Shown: piece after piece, positions 36,835 to 45,044 of the stretch
Numbering within the stretch: position 1 is the first letter of the stretch
How the letters are laid out: each line of letters begins with the position of its first letter
NCBI RefSeq assembly: GCF_019039055.1
Contig: NZ_JAHOPB010000001.1
Span: 1,116,001-1,180,000 of the forward strand
DNA length: 64,000 nt
Reading direction: 5' to 3'
DNA from: Reyranella humidisoli
GTDB lineage: Bacteria > Pseudomonadota > Alphaproteobacteria > Reyranellales > Reyranellaceae
Notes under the pieces: model-generated
Database searches by the model: none
What the model was told of the DNA's origin: nothing
Seen by the model: the letters and a program-made list of their open reading frames with translations, nothing else
Program-made: the position numbers and the translations under genes

Positions 36835-36870
36835 TTGACACTGTGATGTCCATTAGGATATCCATATTGT
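36835..36870 (+). promoter_or_regulatory. Possible promoter/operator between MarR and ABM genes
   Basis: TTGACA at 36835-36840 is followed after 17-18 bases by a weak -10 (TATCCA at 36859-36864). The stretch is clearly AT-richer than the flanks and contains repeated TCCAT words. It is upstream of the ABM gene (start 36902) and could also serve the MarR gene on the other strand. Confidence 0.4.
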
Positions 36871-36901
36871 CATCATAGCACCGAATAGGGAACAGTCCGT
36901 C

Positions 36902-37270
36902 ATGCCCATGCTTCGCCCCCTGGATCCCGCCTTCCCGATCGAGCGGCAGCTCAGCACGGAGGCTAGTCCGATCGTGCTCATCAACCTGTTCACCGTCGAC
37001 AAGATCGACGAGCCAGCGCTCCTCACTGCGTGGGCACACGATGCCGAGTTCATGAAGCTGCAGCCCGGCTTCATCTCGACCCAGCTTCACCAGGCGATCG
37101 GCGACAGCTGCGCCTATCTGAACTACGCCATCTGGGAAACGACGGCTGCATTCCGCGCCGCCTTCAGCCACCCGGAATTCCAGTCACGCCTTTCGGCTTA
37201 TCCGTCGTCGGCAGTCGCCGCGCCGCATCTGTTCCAGAAGATCGCGGTGCCGGGTATTTGCGTCGCGTGA
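36902..37270 (+). CDS. Antibiotic-biosynthesis-monooxygenase (ABM) domain protein
   Basis: 122 residues. The ferredoxin-like ABM fold is suggested by IVLINLFTVD, LLTAWAHDAEFMKLQPGFISTQLHQ, and YLNYAIWETTAAFRAAFSHPEF. Such dimers include quinol monooxygenases and haem-degrading or stress-related proteins, often under MarR control. No further catalytic residue can be named. It is followed after 24 bases by a membrane protein gene that may be co-transcribed. Confidence 0.82.
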   Translation: MPMLRPLDPAFPIERQLSTEASPIVLINLFTVDKIDEPALLTAWAHDAEFMKLQPGFISTQLHQAIGDSCAYLNYAIWETTAAFRAAFSHPEFQSRLSAYPSSAVAAPHLFQKIAVPGICVA

Positions 37271-37294
37271 GGCGCAAGTGACGCGGAAGCCTTC

Positions 37295-37741
37295 ATGATC
37301 GGGATCATTCATCCGCTTGCCGGTGCCGTGGCCATTCTCACGATCGCCACCTTCTGGCTCTCAACGGCACTCAGCGAACTGTTCTGCTCTCAGACGACAA
37401 TCATTGCGGTGAAGACGGCCATCCCGTGGGGGTTCCTGCTGCTGGTGCCGGCGATCGCCCTGGCGGGCGGGTCAGGCCTGACTCTGGCCAAGGGACGTCG
37501 CGGCGGCGTCATCGGCAGCAAGATCAGACGCATGCCGCTGGTGGCCGTGAACGGCGTGCTCATTCTCATTCCTTTAGCACTCTATCTCTCGTTCAAGGCT
37601 AACGCAGACTCCTTCGACACCGCGTTTTATGCAGTCCAGATACTGGAGCTTGTAGCGGGGGCGGCGAACCTGACGCTGCTCGGGCTCAACATGCGAGATG
37701 GCCTGCAGATGAAGGGCCGGTTGCGTCGCAAGAAAGCGTGA
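37295..37741 (+). CDS. Hypothetical membrane protein, four helices
   Basis: 148 residues. Four hydrophobic stretches at about 8-26, 41-61, 85-101 and 109-129 (GAVAILTIATFWLSTAL, IPWGFLLLVPAIALAGG, LVAVNGVLILIPLALYL, AVQILELVAGAANLTLLGL). A basic loop separates helices 2 and 3. I do not recognise the family. Its position after the ABM gene suggests a shared MarR-controlled unit. GGAAG lies shortly before the ATG. Confidence 0.72.
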   Translation: MIGIIHPLAGAVAILTIATFWLSTALSELFCSQTTIIAVKTAIPWGFLLLVPAIALAGGSGLTLAKGRRGGVIGSKIRRMPLVAVNGVLILIPLALYLSFKANADSFDTAFYAVQILELVAGAANLTLLGLNMRDGLQMKGRLRRKKA

Positions 37742-37899
37742 ACAGGGCACTGATCTCTTTTGAAAAGCAGACCCGGCACTACGGCGTGTGCACCTAAGTG
37801 ACCCTATCGATATGCACCGCGCCGATCTCGCGCAGACACCGGGCTCGACGACCGGCGCGGCACTATGGCCTGCTTCGCGGCCCATCGACCAAGAGCATT

Positions 37900-37912
37900 G
37901 TTGAAATTCAAC
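37900..37912. promoter_or_regulatory. Perfect 13-base palindrome upstream of the ATC-hydrolase gene
   Basis: GTTGAAATTCAAC lies 55 bases before the start codon at 37968, in an otherwise featureless 226-base spacer (37742-37967). It is AT-rich compared with its surroundings and could be an operator. No regulator gene is adjacent to assign it to. Confidence 0.3.
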
Positions 37913-37967
37913 CTGACGGCTCACGCCGGAACAGGCTAGATTCGCGCAGTCATCCTGGAGACAGCTC

Positions 37968-38450
37968 ATGAGCCAGTCCGCCCATCCCGAAGGCCTCTCC
38001 ATGCTCGACAAGCGCCGGATCGAGGCCGAGATCCTGAAGGAGGTCTACGAGACCCTCAAGGCGAGCCACGGCGTCGACGTCGCGAAGAAGACGATCGAGG
38101 AGTCGGTGCGCCGCTCGGCCATCGAGCAGGCCCGCCAGTTCGCCGCCTCGGTGCCTGGAGGCACGTCGCTCAAGTCGTTCCAGGACATCCAGCATCTCTG
38201 GACCGCGGGCGGGTCGCTGGAGATCGATGTCAAGGAACAGACCGCCGATACCTTCACCTTCAACGTCGTGCGCTGCCGGTACGCCGAGACCTACAAGGCG
38301 ATGGGCCTGGGCGAGATCGGCGCCCTCCTCTCCTGCAACCGCGACGGCGCCTTCTGCGAGGGCTATGACCCCAAGCTCAAGCTCGAGCGCACGCAGACGA
38401 TCATGCAGGGCGCCAGCCACTGCAATTTCAAATACACGTACGAGGGTTAA
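37968..38450 (+). CDS. L-2-amino-thiazoline-4-carboxylate (ATC) hydrolase family protein
   Basis: 160 residues. The C-terminal text CNRDGAFCEGYDPKLKLERTQTIMQGASHCNFKY is the conserved core of the ATC hydrolase family, with three cysteines and a histidine. The N-terminal half is helical. The prototype opens the thiazoline ring of ATC on the way to cysteine; many members have other unknown substrates. GGAG precedes the ATG. A strong hairpin follows the stop. Confidence 0.85.
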   Translation: MSQSAHPEGLSMLDKRRIEAEILKEVYETLKASHGVDVAKKTIEESVRRSAIEQARQFAASVPGGTSLKSFQDIQHLWTAGGSLEIDVKEQTADTFTFNVVRCRYAETYKAMGLGEIGALLSCNRDGAFCEGYDPKLKLERTQTIMQGASHCNFKYTYEG

Positions 38451-38463
38451 TCGTCGTCTTCCT

Positions 38464-38487
38464 CCTCTCCCCCGCGAGGGGGAGAGG
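38464..38487. terminator. Ten-base-pair hairpin between convergent genes
   Basis: CCTCTCCCCC (38464-38473) pairs perfectly with GGGGGAGAGG (38478-38487) around GCGA. It lies between the ends of the ATC-hydrolase gene and the lipase-like gene, so it can act for both strands. This CTCTCCCC/GGGGAGAG palindrome is a common dispersed element in high-GC alphaproteobacteria (established knowledge). Confidence 0.65.
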
Positions 38488-38498
38488 AACATGAAAGC

Positions 38499-39902
38499 TC
38501 AGTTCAAAAACTCCGCCACCACGATGTGGCCGTCCTTGGCGGGCCAGGTGCGGGTCGGGATGGTCTCGTTGTTGAACACGGCCATCACCGTGCGCGGCGT
38601 TGCGTCGAAGGTGAGGCGTCCCGTGGAGGCCCCGGGGACGCCGTCGTTGATGCCGGGCGGCACCTTGCCGTCGAGCGTGAACTTGTCGCGACCGACGCCG
38701 AAATAGCCGCGCGGGCGGCTCATGATCGTGACCGCGCCGGCGCCTTCGTCGGCCTTGGCGAAGGGCTGTGGCCGCAGATGCACCACGTCGCTCGAGCGCA
38801 GGAACGGCGAGCGATAGGTGTGCGTCGTCGGCAGGCCCGGCATGTGCAGCACGAATTCATAGTAGGCGTCGGCGCGACCGACGAACGGCCCCCACACGCC
38901 GTCTTCGCCCGTGGTCTTGCGATGCAGCGCCACCGCGCTCTTGCGTTCGCCGGTCTTCGAATCGACCTCGAAAATCTCGACCTCGGCGCCGGCCGCCGCG
39001 ATGTTGGTGTAGGTGCCTTCGGTCATGCCGGTCACCCGGCCGTTCAGGATGGGCAGCGGCTCCTGGGCGATGAACATGGTGGCGGGCGGCTTGCCGGCGA
39101 TGTGCTCGAACATCGCGGCGAAGGCCAGCTTGTTGAACGCGACCTCGCGATGGTCGAGCCCGTCGAGCACGACGTTGCGCGCACCGCGCAGCTCGGACGC
39201 GTCGTAGCTCACCCCGGTCGGCTTGCCCGCCGCCCCTATGAAGCGGCCGTCGGGCTGGGAGTACTTGTCGTTCCTGTCGGACCGGATCGCCATCATCCCG
39301 ACGCCGGGAACGAGATCGTCGGCGCCGGCATTGAGGCCCTTGAGGAACGGAAAGGCGCCGTTGAACTCGCTGCCGGGCAGCAGCGTTTCGGAGATCACGA
39401 TCCCCTTGTTGGGTGTGCCGCACAGGACCGCGTGGCTTACCAGGTCTGCGCCGCCGTTCTTCAGCATGGAGCGGATGGCATTGCCGCCGCGCGACGAGCC
39501 GACCAGCGCCACCTTGCGGCGGCGCGTCGCCTTCAACACCTGGATGACGAAGGAAGTCAGCTCCTTCATCTGATCCTCGGCGGAGGAGCGGTAGGGCTGC
39601 GGCTTCGAATCGTCGCTGCGCGCGTTGGGATAGACGAAGTCGATCGCGAACAGCTGGTTGCGCTTGTAGCCGTTGGCCTCGAAGCGCCAGAGGTTGTTGA
39701 TCCAGAGCGCGCTGGAATCGCCGTTGCCGTGCACGAACACGACCGGGGGCGGGCCGGCCTCGGCCGCCGGCTGCGGTCGCCGGGGAACCGGCTGAGCCAG
39801 GGCGAGCGTCGGCCACAGCACGGCCACACCGCCGATCAACGCGCGGCGGGTCGGACCGTTCCTGGAGGGCCTCACGCCCTTGCTCATCACTCCCCCAGAC
39901 AT
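38499..39902 (-). CDS. Exported alpha/beta hydrolase, lipase/PHB-depolymerase-like
   Basis: 467 residues. A twin-arginine-like signal, PTRRALIGGVAVLWPTLALA then QP, predicts export. The catalytic domain begins PPVVFVHGNGDSSALWINN (oxyanion) and has the nucleophile in LVGSSRGGNAIRS (Ser about 145). The acid is probably in the NVVLDGLDHREV region, which also offers the histidine. Residues about 280-467 are beta-rich, perhaps a substrate-binding domain. Substrate (ester or lipid polymer) unknown. The start at 39902 or at ATG 39887 is not settled. Confidence 0.82.
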   Translation of the reverse strand: MSGGVMSKGVRPSRNGPTRRALIGGVAVLWPTLALAQPVPRRPQPAAEAGPPPVVFVHGNGDSSALWINNLWRFEANGYKRNQLFAIDFVYPNARSDDSKPQPYRSSAEDQMKELTSFVIQVLKATRRRKVALVGSSRGGNAIRSMLKNGGADLVSHAVLCGTPNKGIVISETLLPGSEFNGAFPFLKGLNAGADDLVPGVGMMAIRSDRNDKYSQPDGRFIGAAGKPTGVSYDASELRGARNVVLDGLDHREVAFNKLAFAAMFEHIAGKPPATMFIAQEPLPILNGRVTGMTEGTYTNIAAAGAEVEIFEVDSKTGERKSAVALHRKTTGEDGVWGPFVGRADAYYEFVLHMPGLPTTHTYRSPFLRSSDVVHLRPQPFAKADEGAGAVTIMSRPRGYFGVGRDKFTLDGKVPPGINDGVPGASTGRLTFDATPRTVMAVFNNETIPTRTWPAKDGHIVVAEFLN

Positions 39903-39949
39903 TCTTCCCTATGTTGGCAAAAGCCGGGCGCGGGCGCTACGCTTGCCAT

Positions 39950-40414
39950 ATGTCCCTTTGTTACGTCGACAGCCCCGTCGGCCGGTTGGCCCTCGAAGCG
40001 GATCACGACGCCGTGACCTCGGTGCGCTGGGCCGGCGACGGTGAACGCGCACGCGACACCTCGTCGACTCCGGTACTAAAGGAAGCGGTGAAACAACTCG
40101 ACCGGTACTTCGCGCGCAAGCTCAAGCGCTTCGACCTGCCGCTGGCCGCGCGCGGCACCGACTTCCAGAAGAGCGTCTGGAAGATGATGTGCGAAATTCC
40201 CTTCGGCGGCACGGCGACCTATGGCGGCATGGCGATGGCCCTGGGCTCCGGCCCGCGCGCCGTCGGCATGGCCTGCGGGCGAAATCCCATCCCGATCATC
40301 GTGCCCTGTCACCGGGTCCTGGGCAGCGGCGGCAAGGAAGGCGGCTTTTCGGGCGGCAAGGGCCTGCCGACCAAGCGCCAGTTGCTGGCGATCGAGGGCG
40401 TCGTTCTTCTTTAA
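39950..40414 (+). CDS. ogt: Methylated-DNA-[protein]-cysteine S-methyltransferase
   Basis: 154 residues. Ogt/AGT takes methyl groups from O6-methylguanine in one suicide step. The active site IIVPCHRVLGSGG holds the acceptor cysteine; upstream are DFQKSVWKMMCEIPFGGTATYGGMA (helix-turn-helix) and the arginine-finger segment GSGPRAVGMACGRNP. I chose ATG 39950 because MSLCYVDSPVGRLAL is the family start; ATG 39911 is in frame. Hemd-fusion gene starts 46 bases downstream. Confidence 0.93.
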   Translation: MSLCYVDSPVGRLALEADHDAVTSVRWAGDGERARDTSSTPVLKEAVKQLDRYFARKLKRFDLPLAARGTDFQKSVWKMMCEIPFGGTATYGGMAMALGSGPRAVGMACGRNPIPIIVPCHRVLGSGGKEGGFSGGKGLPTKRQLLAIEGVVLL

Positions 40415-40460
40415 TTTCTCTGTCGTTGCGTCCGCGGGACGCCCCGGCTACGGAGGCGTG

Positions 40461-42437
40461 ATGCGCGTGCTGATCACCCGGCCGGAACGCGAGGCGACGA
40501 CGCTGGCGACGGCGCTCGCCGAGCGCGGTCATGTGCCCGTCATCGCGCCGCTGTTCCATCTCGAGATTTTGCGGCCGCCCGCGGAATTCGCGACGGATCT
40601 CGCCCAGTGCCAGGCCGTCCTGCTCAGCAGTGCCAACGGCGCACGGGCGTTCGCGGAAGCCACCGAGCAGCGCGGCAAGCCGATCCTTGCCGTCGGCGAC
40701 ACCACGGCCACGACGGCCGAGGGTCTGGGCTTCGCGTCCGTGACGTCGGCCGCCGGCGACGGCGGCGCGCTTGCGGAGCTGGTCCGCAATCGCCTCGATG
40801 CCAAGGCCGGCCCCCTCCTCCACGTTTCCGGCGTCGACATCGCCCAGGATTTTGCCGAAAGCCTCGCCAAGGACGGTTTCGAGGTGCGTCGCATCCCTCT
40901 CTACGAGGCGCGCGAGGCGGCGGAGCTGCCGGATTCGGCTCGGGCCGCGCTGCAGGCGCGGGCGCTCGATGCCGCGATGTTCTTCTCGCCGCGCGCATCG
41001 GCCCTGTTCGCCCGGCTGGTGCAGGAAGCGGGACTCGCCGATTCGCTGTCGAACGTCACCGCCCTGGCGATCAGCCCTGCGGCGCTCGAACCCTTGAGCG
41101 CGCTGCCATTCAAGGCGACGGTGGCGGCACGGCGCCCGACCCGCCAGTCCGTGCTGGACGAAATCGACCGGCTTCCAAAGGCCGTCGTAGAAGGACCTAG
41201 CATCATGAGCGACACACCTTCTTCCTCTCAGGTTCCGCCGGCGGAGATGTCGCCGGAAAGCCCGCGAGTCACGCCGCCGCCCGTACAGGTCCGTCGCGGG
41301 CTCGGTGTGGCTGGCGCCTTCATCACCGGTGTGGTCGCCTCCTGTCTGGTGTTGGCCGGCGCCCTGATCACCCTGCCTTATTGGCCCGCCGAGATCCGCG
41401 CGCTTTGGCAGGGCAAGGGAGCGGCGGCCGCTGCGCCCGTCCCGGCTATCGACCTGCAACAGGTCCGCCAGGATGCCGCCGCGGTGGCAAACGCCTCGGT
41501 CGAGACGGCCCGCAAGGAGATTTCGGCCCGGCTCGACGATCTCGAAAAGCGCCTGCGCGCCACATCGGCCGCTGTTGCCGAGCGGCCGGCCGCGACCGGC
41601 GGACCCGATCCGGCGATCGCGGACCTGCGCGCCAAGGTCGAAGCGCTGGAAGGCCGCGCCACGACGCCAGCACCAACACCTGCCCCGCAACAGACACCCG
41701 CCCCGGCTCAACCGCCGGCGGTAACGGCGGAGCAGGAGAAGGAACTCGCGACCCTGCGGCTGGAAATGGCGACGCTGCGCAACACGCTGCAGACAATCGA
41801 CCAGTCGGTCGCCGTCCAGCGCGACCAGACCCGGATGCTGACCGAGGCCGTCGACAAGGCGCGCGGCGAGGCGACCGTCCGCTCCGCCGGCGAACAGAAG
41901 GCGATGAGCACCGCGCGCGCGTCGGCGATCATCGGCATCGCCGCGCGGCTGAGCGCCGCCGTCGGCTCCGGCCTGCCCTTCGCCACCGATCTCGCGCTGC
42001 TGACGCCGCTCGCCCAGGGCGATGCGAAGCTCAGCGAGAGCACCAACGTGCTGCAGGCCTATGCGCAGACCGGCGTCGCCTCCCGGCCGGCGCTGGTGAC
42101 GGAGTTCCCCGCTGTCGCCAAGGCAGCACTCGCCGACGATCTCGCCGACGATTCCTTCGGCGAGCGGCTGCTCGGCAAGGTGCGCGGCCTGATCTCGCTG
42201 CGCCGCGTCGGCAACGACGTCGAGGGCGACGGCACCGAAGCCAAGCTCGCCCGCGCCGAGGCCGCGCTGGAGGCCGGCGACCTCGCCAAGGCCGTCGCGT
42301 TGGTGAAGTCGCTGCCGCCGCAGACGGCAAAGGCCACCGCCGGCTGGCTGTCGCGTGCCGAGGCGCATCTCGCGGCCAAGCAGGCGGCCGACCAGATCTC
42401 CGCCCAGGCCGTCACCCTGCTCGGCTCGGCGAAGTAG
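40461..42437 (+). CDS. hemD: Uroporphyrinogen-III synthase HemD fused in frame to a mitofilin-like (COG4223) protein
   Basis: 658 residues without a stop. Residues 1 to about 235 are HemD: MRVLITRPEREATTLATALAERG, AVLLSSANGARAF, LAVGDTTATTAEGLG, HVSGVD. HemD closes and inverts hydroxymethylbilane to uroporphyrinogen III. From Met249 the text changes to a proline-rich cytoplasmic part and one membrane helix (about 277-297). A coiled coil and an alpha-rich C-terminal domain (ASAIIGIAARLSAAVGSGLPFATDL) follow, the alphaproteobacterial mitofilin/HemX-like neighbour of hemD. GAAGGA sits about nine bases before the internal ATG at 41205, so a separate second product is possible. Confidence 0.85.
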   Translation: MRVLITRPEREATTLATALAERGHVPVIAPLFHLEILRPPAEFATDLAQCQAVLLSSANGARAFAEATEQRGKPILAVGDTTATTAEGLGFASVTSAAGDGGALAELVRNRLDAKAGPLLHVSGVDIAQDFAESLAKDGFEVRRIPLYEAREAAELPDSARAALQARALDAAMFFSPRASALFARLVQEAGLADSLSNVTALAISPAALEPLSALPFKATVAARRPTRQSVLDEIDRLPKAVVEGPSIMSDTPSSSQVPPAEMSPESPRVTPPPVQVRRGLGVAGAFITGVVASCLVLAGALITLPYWPAEIRALWQGKGAAAAAPVPAIDLQQVRQDAAAVANASVETARKEISARLDDLEKRLRATSAAVAERPAATGGPDPAIADLRAKVEALEGRATTPAPTPAPQQTPAPAQPPAVTAEQEKELATLRLEMATLRNTLQTIDQSVAVQRDQTRMLTEAVDKARGEATVRSAGEQKAMSTARASAIIGIAARLSAAVGSGLPFATDLALLTPLAQGDAKLSESTNVLQAYAQTGVASRPALVTEFPAVAKAALADDLADDSFGERLLGKVRGLISLRRVGNDVEGDGTEAKLARAEAALEAGDLAKAVALVKSLPPQTAKATAGWLSRAEAHLAAKQAADQISAQAVTLLGSAK

Positions 42438-42446
42438 GCCATTCCC

Positions 42447-43844
42447 ATGACCATGCTGCGCACGATCATCTGGTTCGTCGTCGCCATCGCCGCGATGCTG
42501 GGCGCGGTGTGGCTGGCCGAGCGGCCGGGCATCGTCACCGCGGAATTCCGCGGTTGGCGCCTCGACACCAGCTTCGGCGTGCTCCTGATCTCCGTCGTCG
42601 TACTGATCCTGGTCGGCATCGCCGGCTGGCTGCTCTACCGCTGGATCGTCGGCGCACCCGGCGCGCTGCTCGACGGCTGGGGCGAGAGCCGCCGCCGTCG
42701 CGGCTATCGCGAGCTGACGCAAGGCCTCGCCGCCGTTGCCGCCGGCGATGGCGTGGAAGCGCAGAAGCATGCGCGCAAGGCCGAGCAGCTCCTGTCAGAA
42801 CCGGCGCTCACGCTGCTTCTCTCGGCACAGGCCGCCCAGCTCAACGGCGACCGCGACGGCGCCCGGCGCGCCTTCAGCGCCATGCTCGACGACGACCAGA
42901 TGGCTTTCCTCGGCCTGCGCGGCCTGATCGGCCAGTCGCTGCGCGACGGCGACCAGGCGCAGGCGCTCGCCTACGCCGAACGCGCCTTCAGGCTCCGGCC
43001 GCAGACACCGTGGGTCGTGCACTCGCTGTTCGACATGCAGGCGCAAGTCGGCCAGTGGAAAGCCGCCCAGGAGACGCTGGAATCGGGCATCCGCCGCAAG
43101 GTCGTCACCGCCGACAAGGGCCGCACGCTGAAGGCGCTGCTGGAAGTCGAACGCAGCCGCGAGGCCGAGCGTGAAGGCCGTGCCAGCGACGCGCTGGCAC
43201 TGGCCCGCGAGGCCTTCGGTCTTGCGCCGGAACGCATCGCGGTGACGCAACGCCTGGCCGAGCTGCAGCTCAAGGCGGGCGATGCGAAGAAGGCGATGAA
43301 GACGGTCGAGCGCGGCTGGTCGGTGGCGCCGCATCCCGATCTCGTCGGTCTCTATCTCGAAGCCTCTGGCGAGACCGAGGCGCTGAAGCGCGTCGGCATC
43401 GTGCGCCGGCTGGCGCAGCAGAATCCGGGCGACATCGAAAGCCATCTGGCGCTCGCCCAGGCCTCGCTCGATGCCGGCCTGTGGGGCGAGGCGCGTCGCC
43501 ATCTCGACACCGCCGCCGGCACCAATCCCCCGACCCGCGTCTGCCGCCTCATGGCCGAGGTCGAGGAGCGCGAGCAGACGGGCCCGGAAAAGGTGCGCGC
43601 GTGGCTCAGCCGCGCCGCGGACGCGCCGGCCGATCGCGCCTGGCGCTGCACCTCCTGCGGCGCCCATCACGAAGCCTGGCGCCCGGTCTGCGAGAGCTGC
43701 GGCGCCTTCGGCACGCTGCAATGGCGCGCGCCGGGCACCTTTGGACAGATCCTGCCGCCCGAGGCGACGCCCGGAGAGGCGTTGCCGACCTCTCCGGCGG
43801 GGACCAACCTGCCGGTGCCGGCCACCAACAACTCGACACGCTAG
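42447..43844 (+). CDS. hemY: HemY-family protein with TPR repeats and a C-terminal zinc ribbon
   Basis: 465 residues. The HemY N-terminal domain has two membrane helices (TIIWFVVAIAAMLGAVWLA and GVLLISVVVLILVGIAGWLLY). TPR-like helical pairs follow from about 80 to 370. The last part has WRCTSCGAHHEAWRPVCESCG, two CxxC knuckles like the rubredoxin-type tail of LapB. Its exact role in haem supply is unclear; it is conserved next to hemD. It starts nine bases after the fusion gene and is followed after 16 bases by the MetE-like gene. Confidence 0.92.
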   Translation: MTMLRTIIWFVVAIAAMLGAVWLAERPGIVTAEFRGWRLDTSFGVLLISVVVLILVGIAGWLLYRWIVGAPGALLDGWGESRRRRGYRELTQGLAAVAAGDGVEAQKHARKAEQLLSEPALTLLLSAQAAQLNGDRDGARRAFSAMLDDDQMAFLGLRGLIGQSLRDGDQAQALAYAERAFRLRPQTPWVVHSLFDMQAQVGQWKAAQETLESGIRRKVVTADKGRTLKALLEVERSREAEREGRASDALALAREAFGLAPERIAVTQRLAELQLKAGDAKKAMKTVERGWSVAPHPDLVGLYLEASGETEALKRVGIVRRLAQQNPGDIESHLALAQASLDAGLWGEARRHLDTAAGTNPPTRVCRLMAEVEEREQTGPEKVRAWLSRAADAPADRAWRCTSCGAHHEAWRPVCESCGAFGTLQWRAPGTFGQILPPEATPGEALPTSPAGTNLPVPATNNSTR

Positions 43845-43860
43845 AGAACGGGGAAACACC

Positions 43861-44880
43861 ATGTTCGAGACGACACTCGCGGGCAGCCTGCCCAAACCGG
43901 CCTGGCTCGCCACGCCCAACGTGCTGTGGGCTCCGTGGACGCTCTCGGGCCAGCCGCTGTTCGAGGCCAAGGACGATGCGACCTTCCTCGCGATCCGTCG
44001 CCAGGAGGAAGCCGGCCTCGACATCGTGAGCGACGGCGAGCAGGCGCGGCAGCATTTCGTGCACGGCTTCCTGGCCGAGGTCGACGGCGTCGACTTCGAC
44101 AAGAAGGTGCGCATGGGCATCCGCAACAACCGCTACGATGCCGATTGCCCGACCGTCACCTCGGCGCTGAAGCGCCGCAAGTTCGTGCACGAGCGCGAGG
44201 CGCGCATCGCCCGCGCCGCGACTTCGCGCAAGCTCAAGTTCACCCTGCCCGGCCCGATGACGCTGATCGACACGCTGGCCGACGGCTACTACGGCGACCG
44301 CGTGAAGATGGCTTTCGCCTTCGCCGAGCTGCTGAATCAAGAAGCCAAGGATCTCGAAGCGCTCGGCGTCGATATCGTGCAGTTCGACGAGCCCGCCTTC
44401 AACGTCTACCTGAACGAGACGGTCGAGTGGGGCGTGCCGGCGCTGGAGAAAGCGGCCGAGGGGCTGAAGTGCACGACCGCCGTTCACATCTGCTACGGCT
44501 ACGGCATCGAGGCCAACAACAAGTGGAAGGAGACGCTGGGCGAAAGCTGGCGTCAGTACGAGCAGACCTTCCCGGCGCTCGACCGCAGCTCGATCCAGCA
44601 GGTCTCGCTGGAATGCCGCGACAGCCACGTGCCGCCGGAACTGATGAAGCTGCTGAAGACCAAGACCGTACTGGTGGGCGCCATCAACGTCGCCTCCGAC
44701 AAGATCGAGACGCCGGAAGAAGTAGCCGCCACCCTCAAGCTCGCGACCGAGTTCGTCGATCCCGAGCGCATCCAGGCCTGTACCAACTGCGGCATGGCCC
44801 CGATGACCCTCGGCGTCGCCTACGGCAAACTGCGCGCGCTCGCCGAAGGCGCTGCGCTGGCGCGCAAGGCGTTCGCTTAA
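43861..44880 (+). CDS. Cobalamin-independent methionine synthase-like protein (MetE C-terminal family)
   Basis: 339 residues from ATG at 43861 (GGGGAAAC before it). It corresponds to the catalytic C-terminal half of MetE only, as in short archaeal/bacterial MetE relatives. The zinc ligands can be named by motif: His and Cys in TAVHICYGYG, Glu in the VSLECRDSH block, Cys in QACTNCGMAP. QFDEPAF supports the barrel. It would transfer a methyl group to a thiol; the methyl donor is unknown because the folate-binding N-terminal half is absent. Last gene before an inverted repeat. Confidence 0.87.
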   Translation: MFETTLAGSLPKPAWLATPNVLWAPWTLSGQPLFEAKDDATFLAIRRQEEAGLDIVSDGEQARQHFVHGFLAEVDGVDFDKKVRMGIRNNRYDADCPTVTSALKRRKFVHEREARIARAATSRKLKFTLPGPMTLIDTLADGYYGDRVKMAFAFAELLNQEAKDLEALGVDIVQFDEPAFNVYLNETVEWGVPALEKAAEGLKCTTAVHICYGYGIEANNKWKETLGESWRQYEQTFPALDRSSIQQVSLECRDSHVPPELMKLLKTKTVLVGAINVASDKIETPEEVAATLKLATEFVDPERIQACTNCGMAPMTLGVAYGKLRALAEGAALARKAFA

Positions 44881-44919
44881 GCGGCTCTTGCGACGCACCA
44901 ACAGTGCGGCCCCTCTACC

Positions 44920-44993
44920 GTGTCATCCCGAGCGTAGCGAGGGATCCTTAGCAGTCGCCGATCAAGGATCCCTCGCTACGCTCGGGATGACAC
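44920..44993. repeat. Perfect 30-bp inverted repeat between convergent genes
   Basis: 44920-44949 is the exact reverse complement of 44964-44993, with a 14-base loop. The arm contains the words GAGCGTAGCGAGGGATCC, which read 'HPERSEGS' in one frame. The right arm recurs base for base at 56691-56720. It sits between the stops of the MetE-like gene and mutS, well placed as a bidirectional terminator. Confidence 0.92.
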
Positions 44994-45012
44994 CGGAGTC
45001 TTTCATTGGAGT

Positions 45013-45030
45013 GCGCCACTGGAGTGGTGC
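45013..45030. repeat. GCGCCACT-type palindrome
   Basis: GCGCCACT (45013-45020), GG, AGTGGTGC (45023-45030) form a near-perfect hairpin with one wobble pair. It matches the arms of the repeats at 23440-23512 and 59175-59250. It lies 15 bases beyond the mutS stop. Confidence 0.6.
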
Positions 45031-45044
45031 TCTCCATCGACGAA

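Noticed and set aside
40296..42770. Open frame of 824 codons antisense to hemD fusion and hemY
   Set aside because: Same shadow effect; spans two well-supported genes and has no ribosome site or recognisable domain.
44920..44993. A tRNA or small-RNA gene
   Set aside because: The fold is a single perfect hairpin with no cloverleaf; the arm recurs elsewhere, so it is a repeat.
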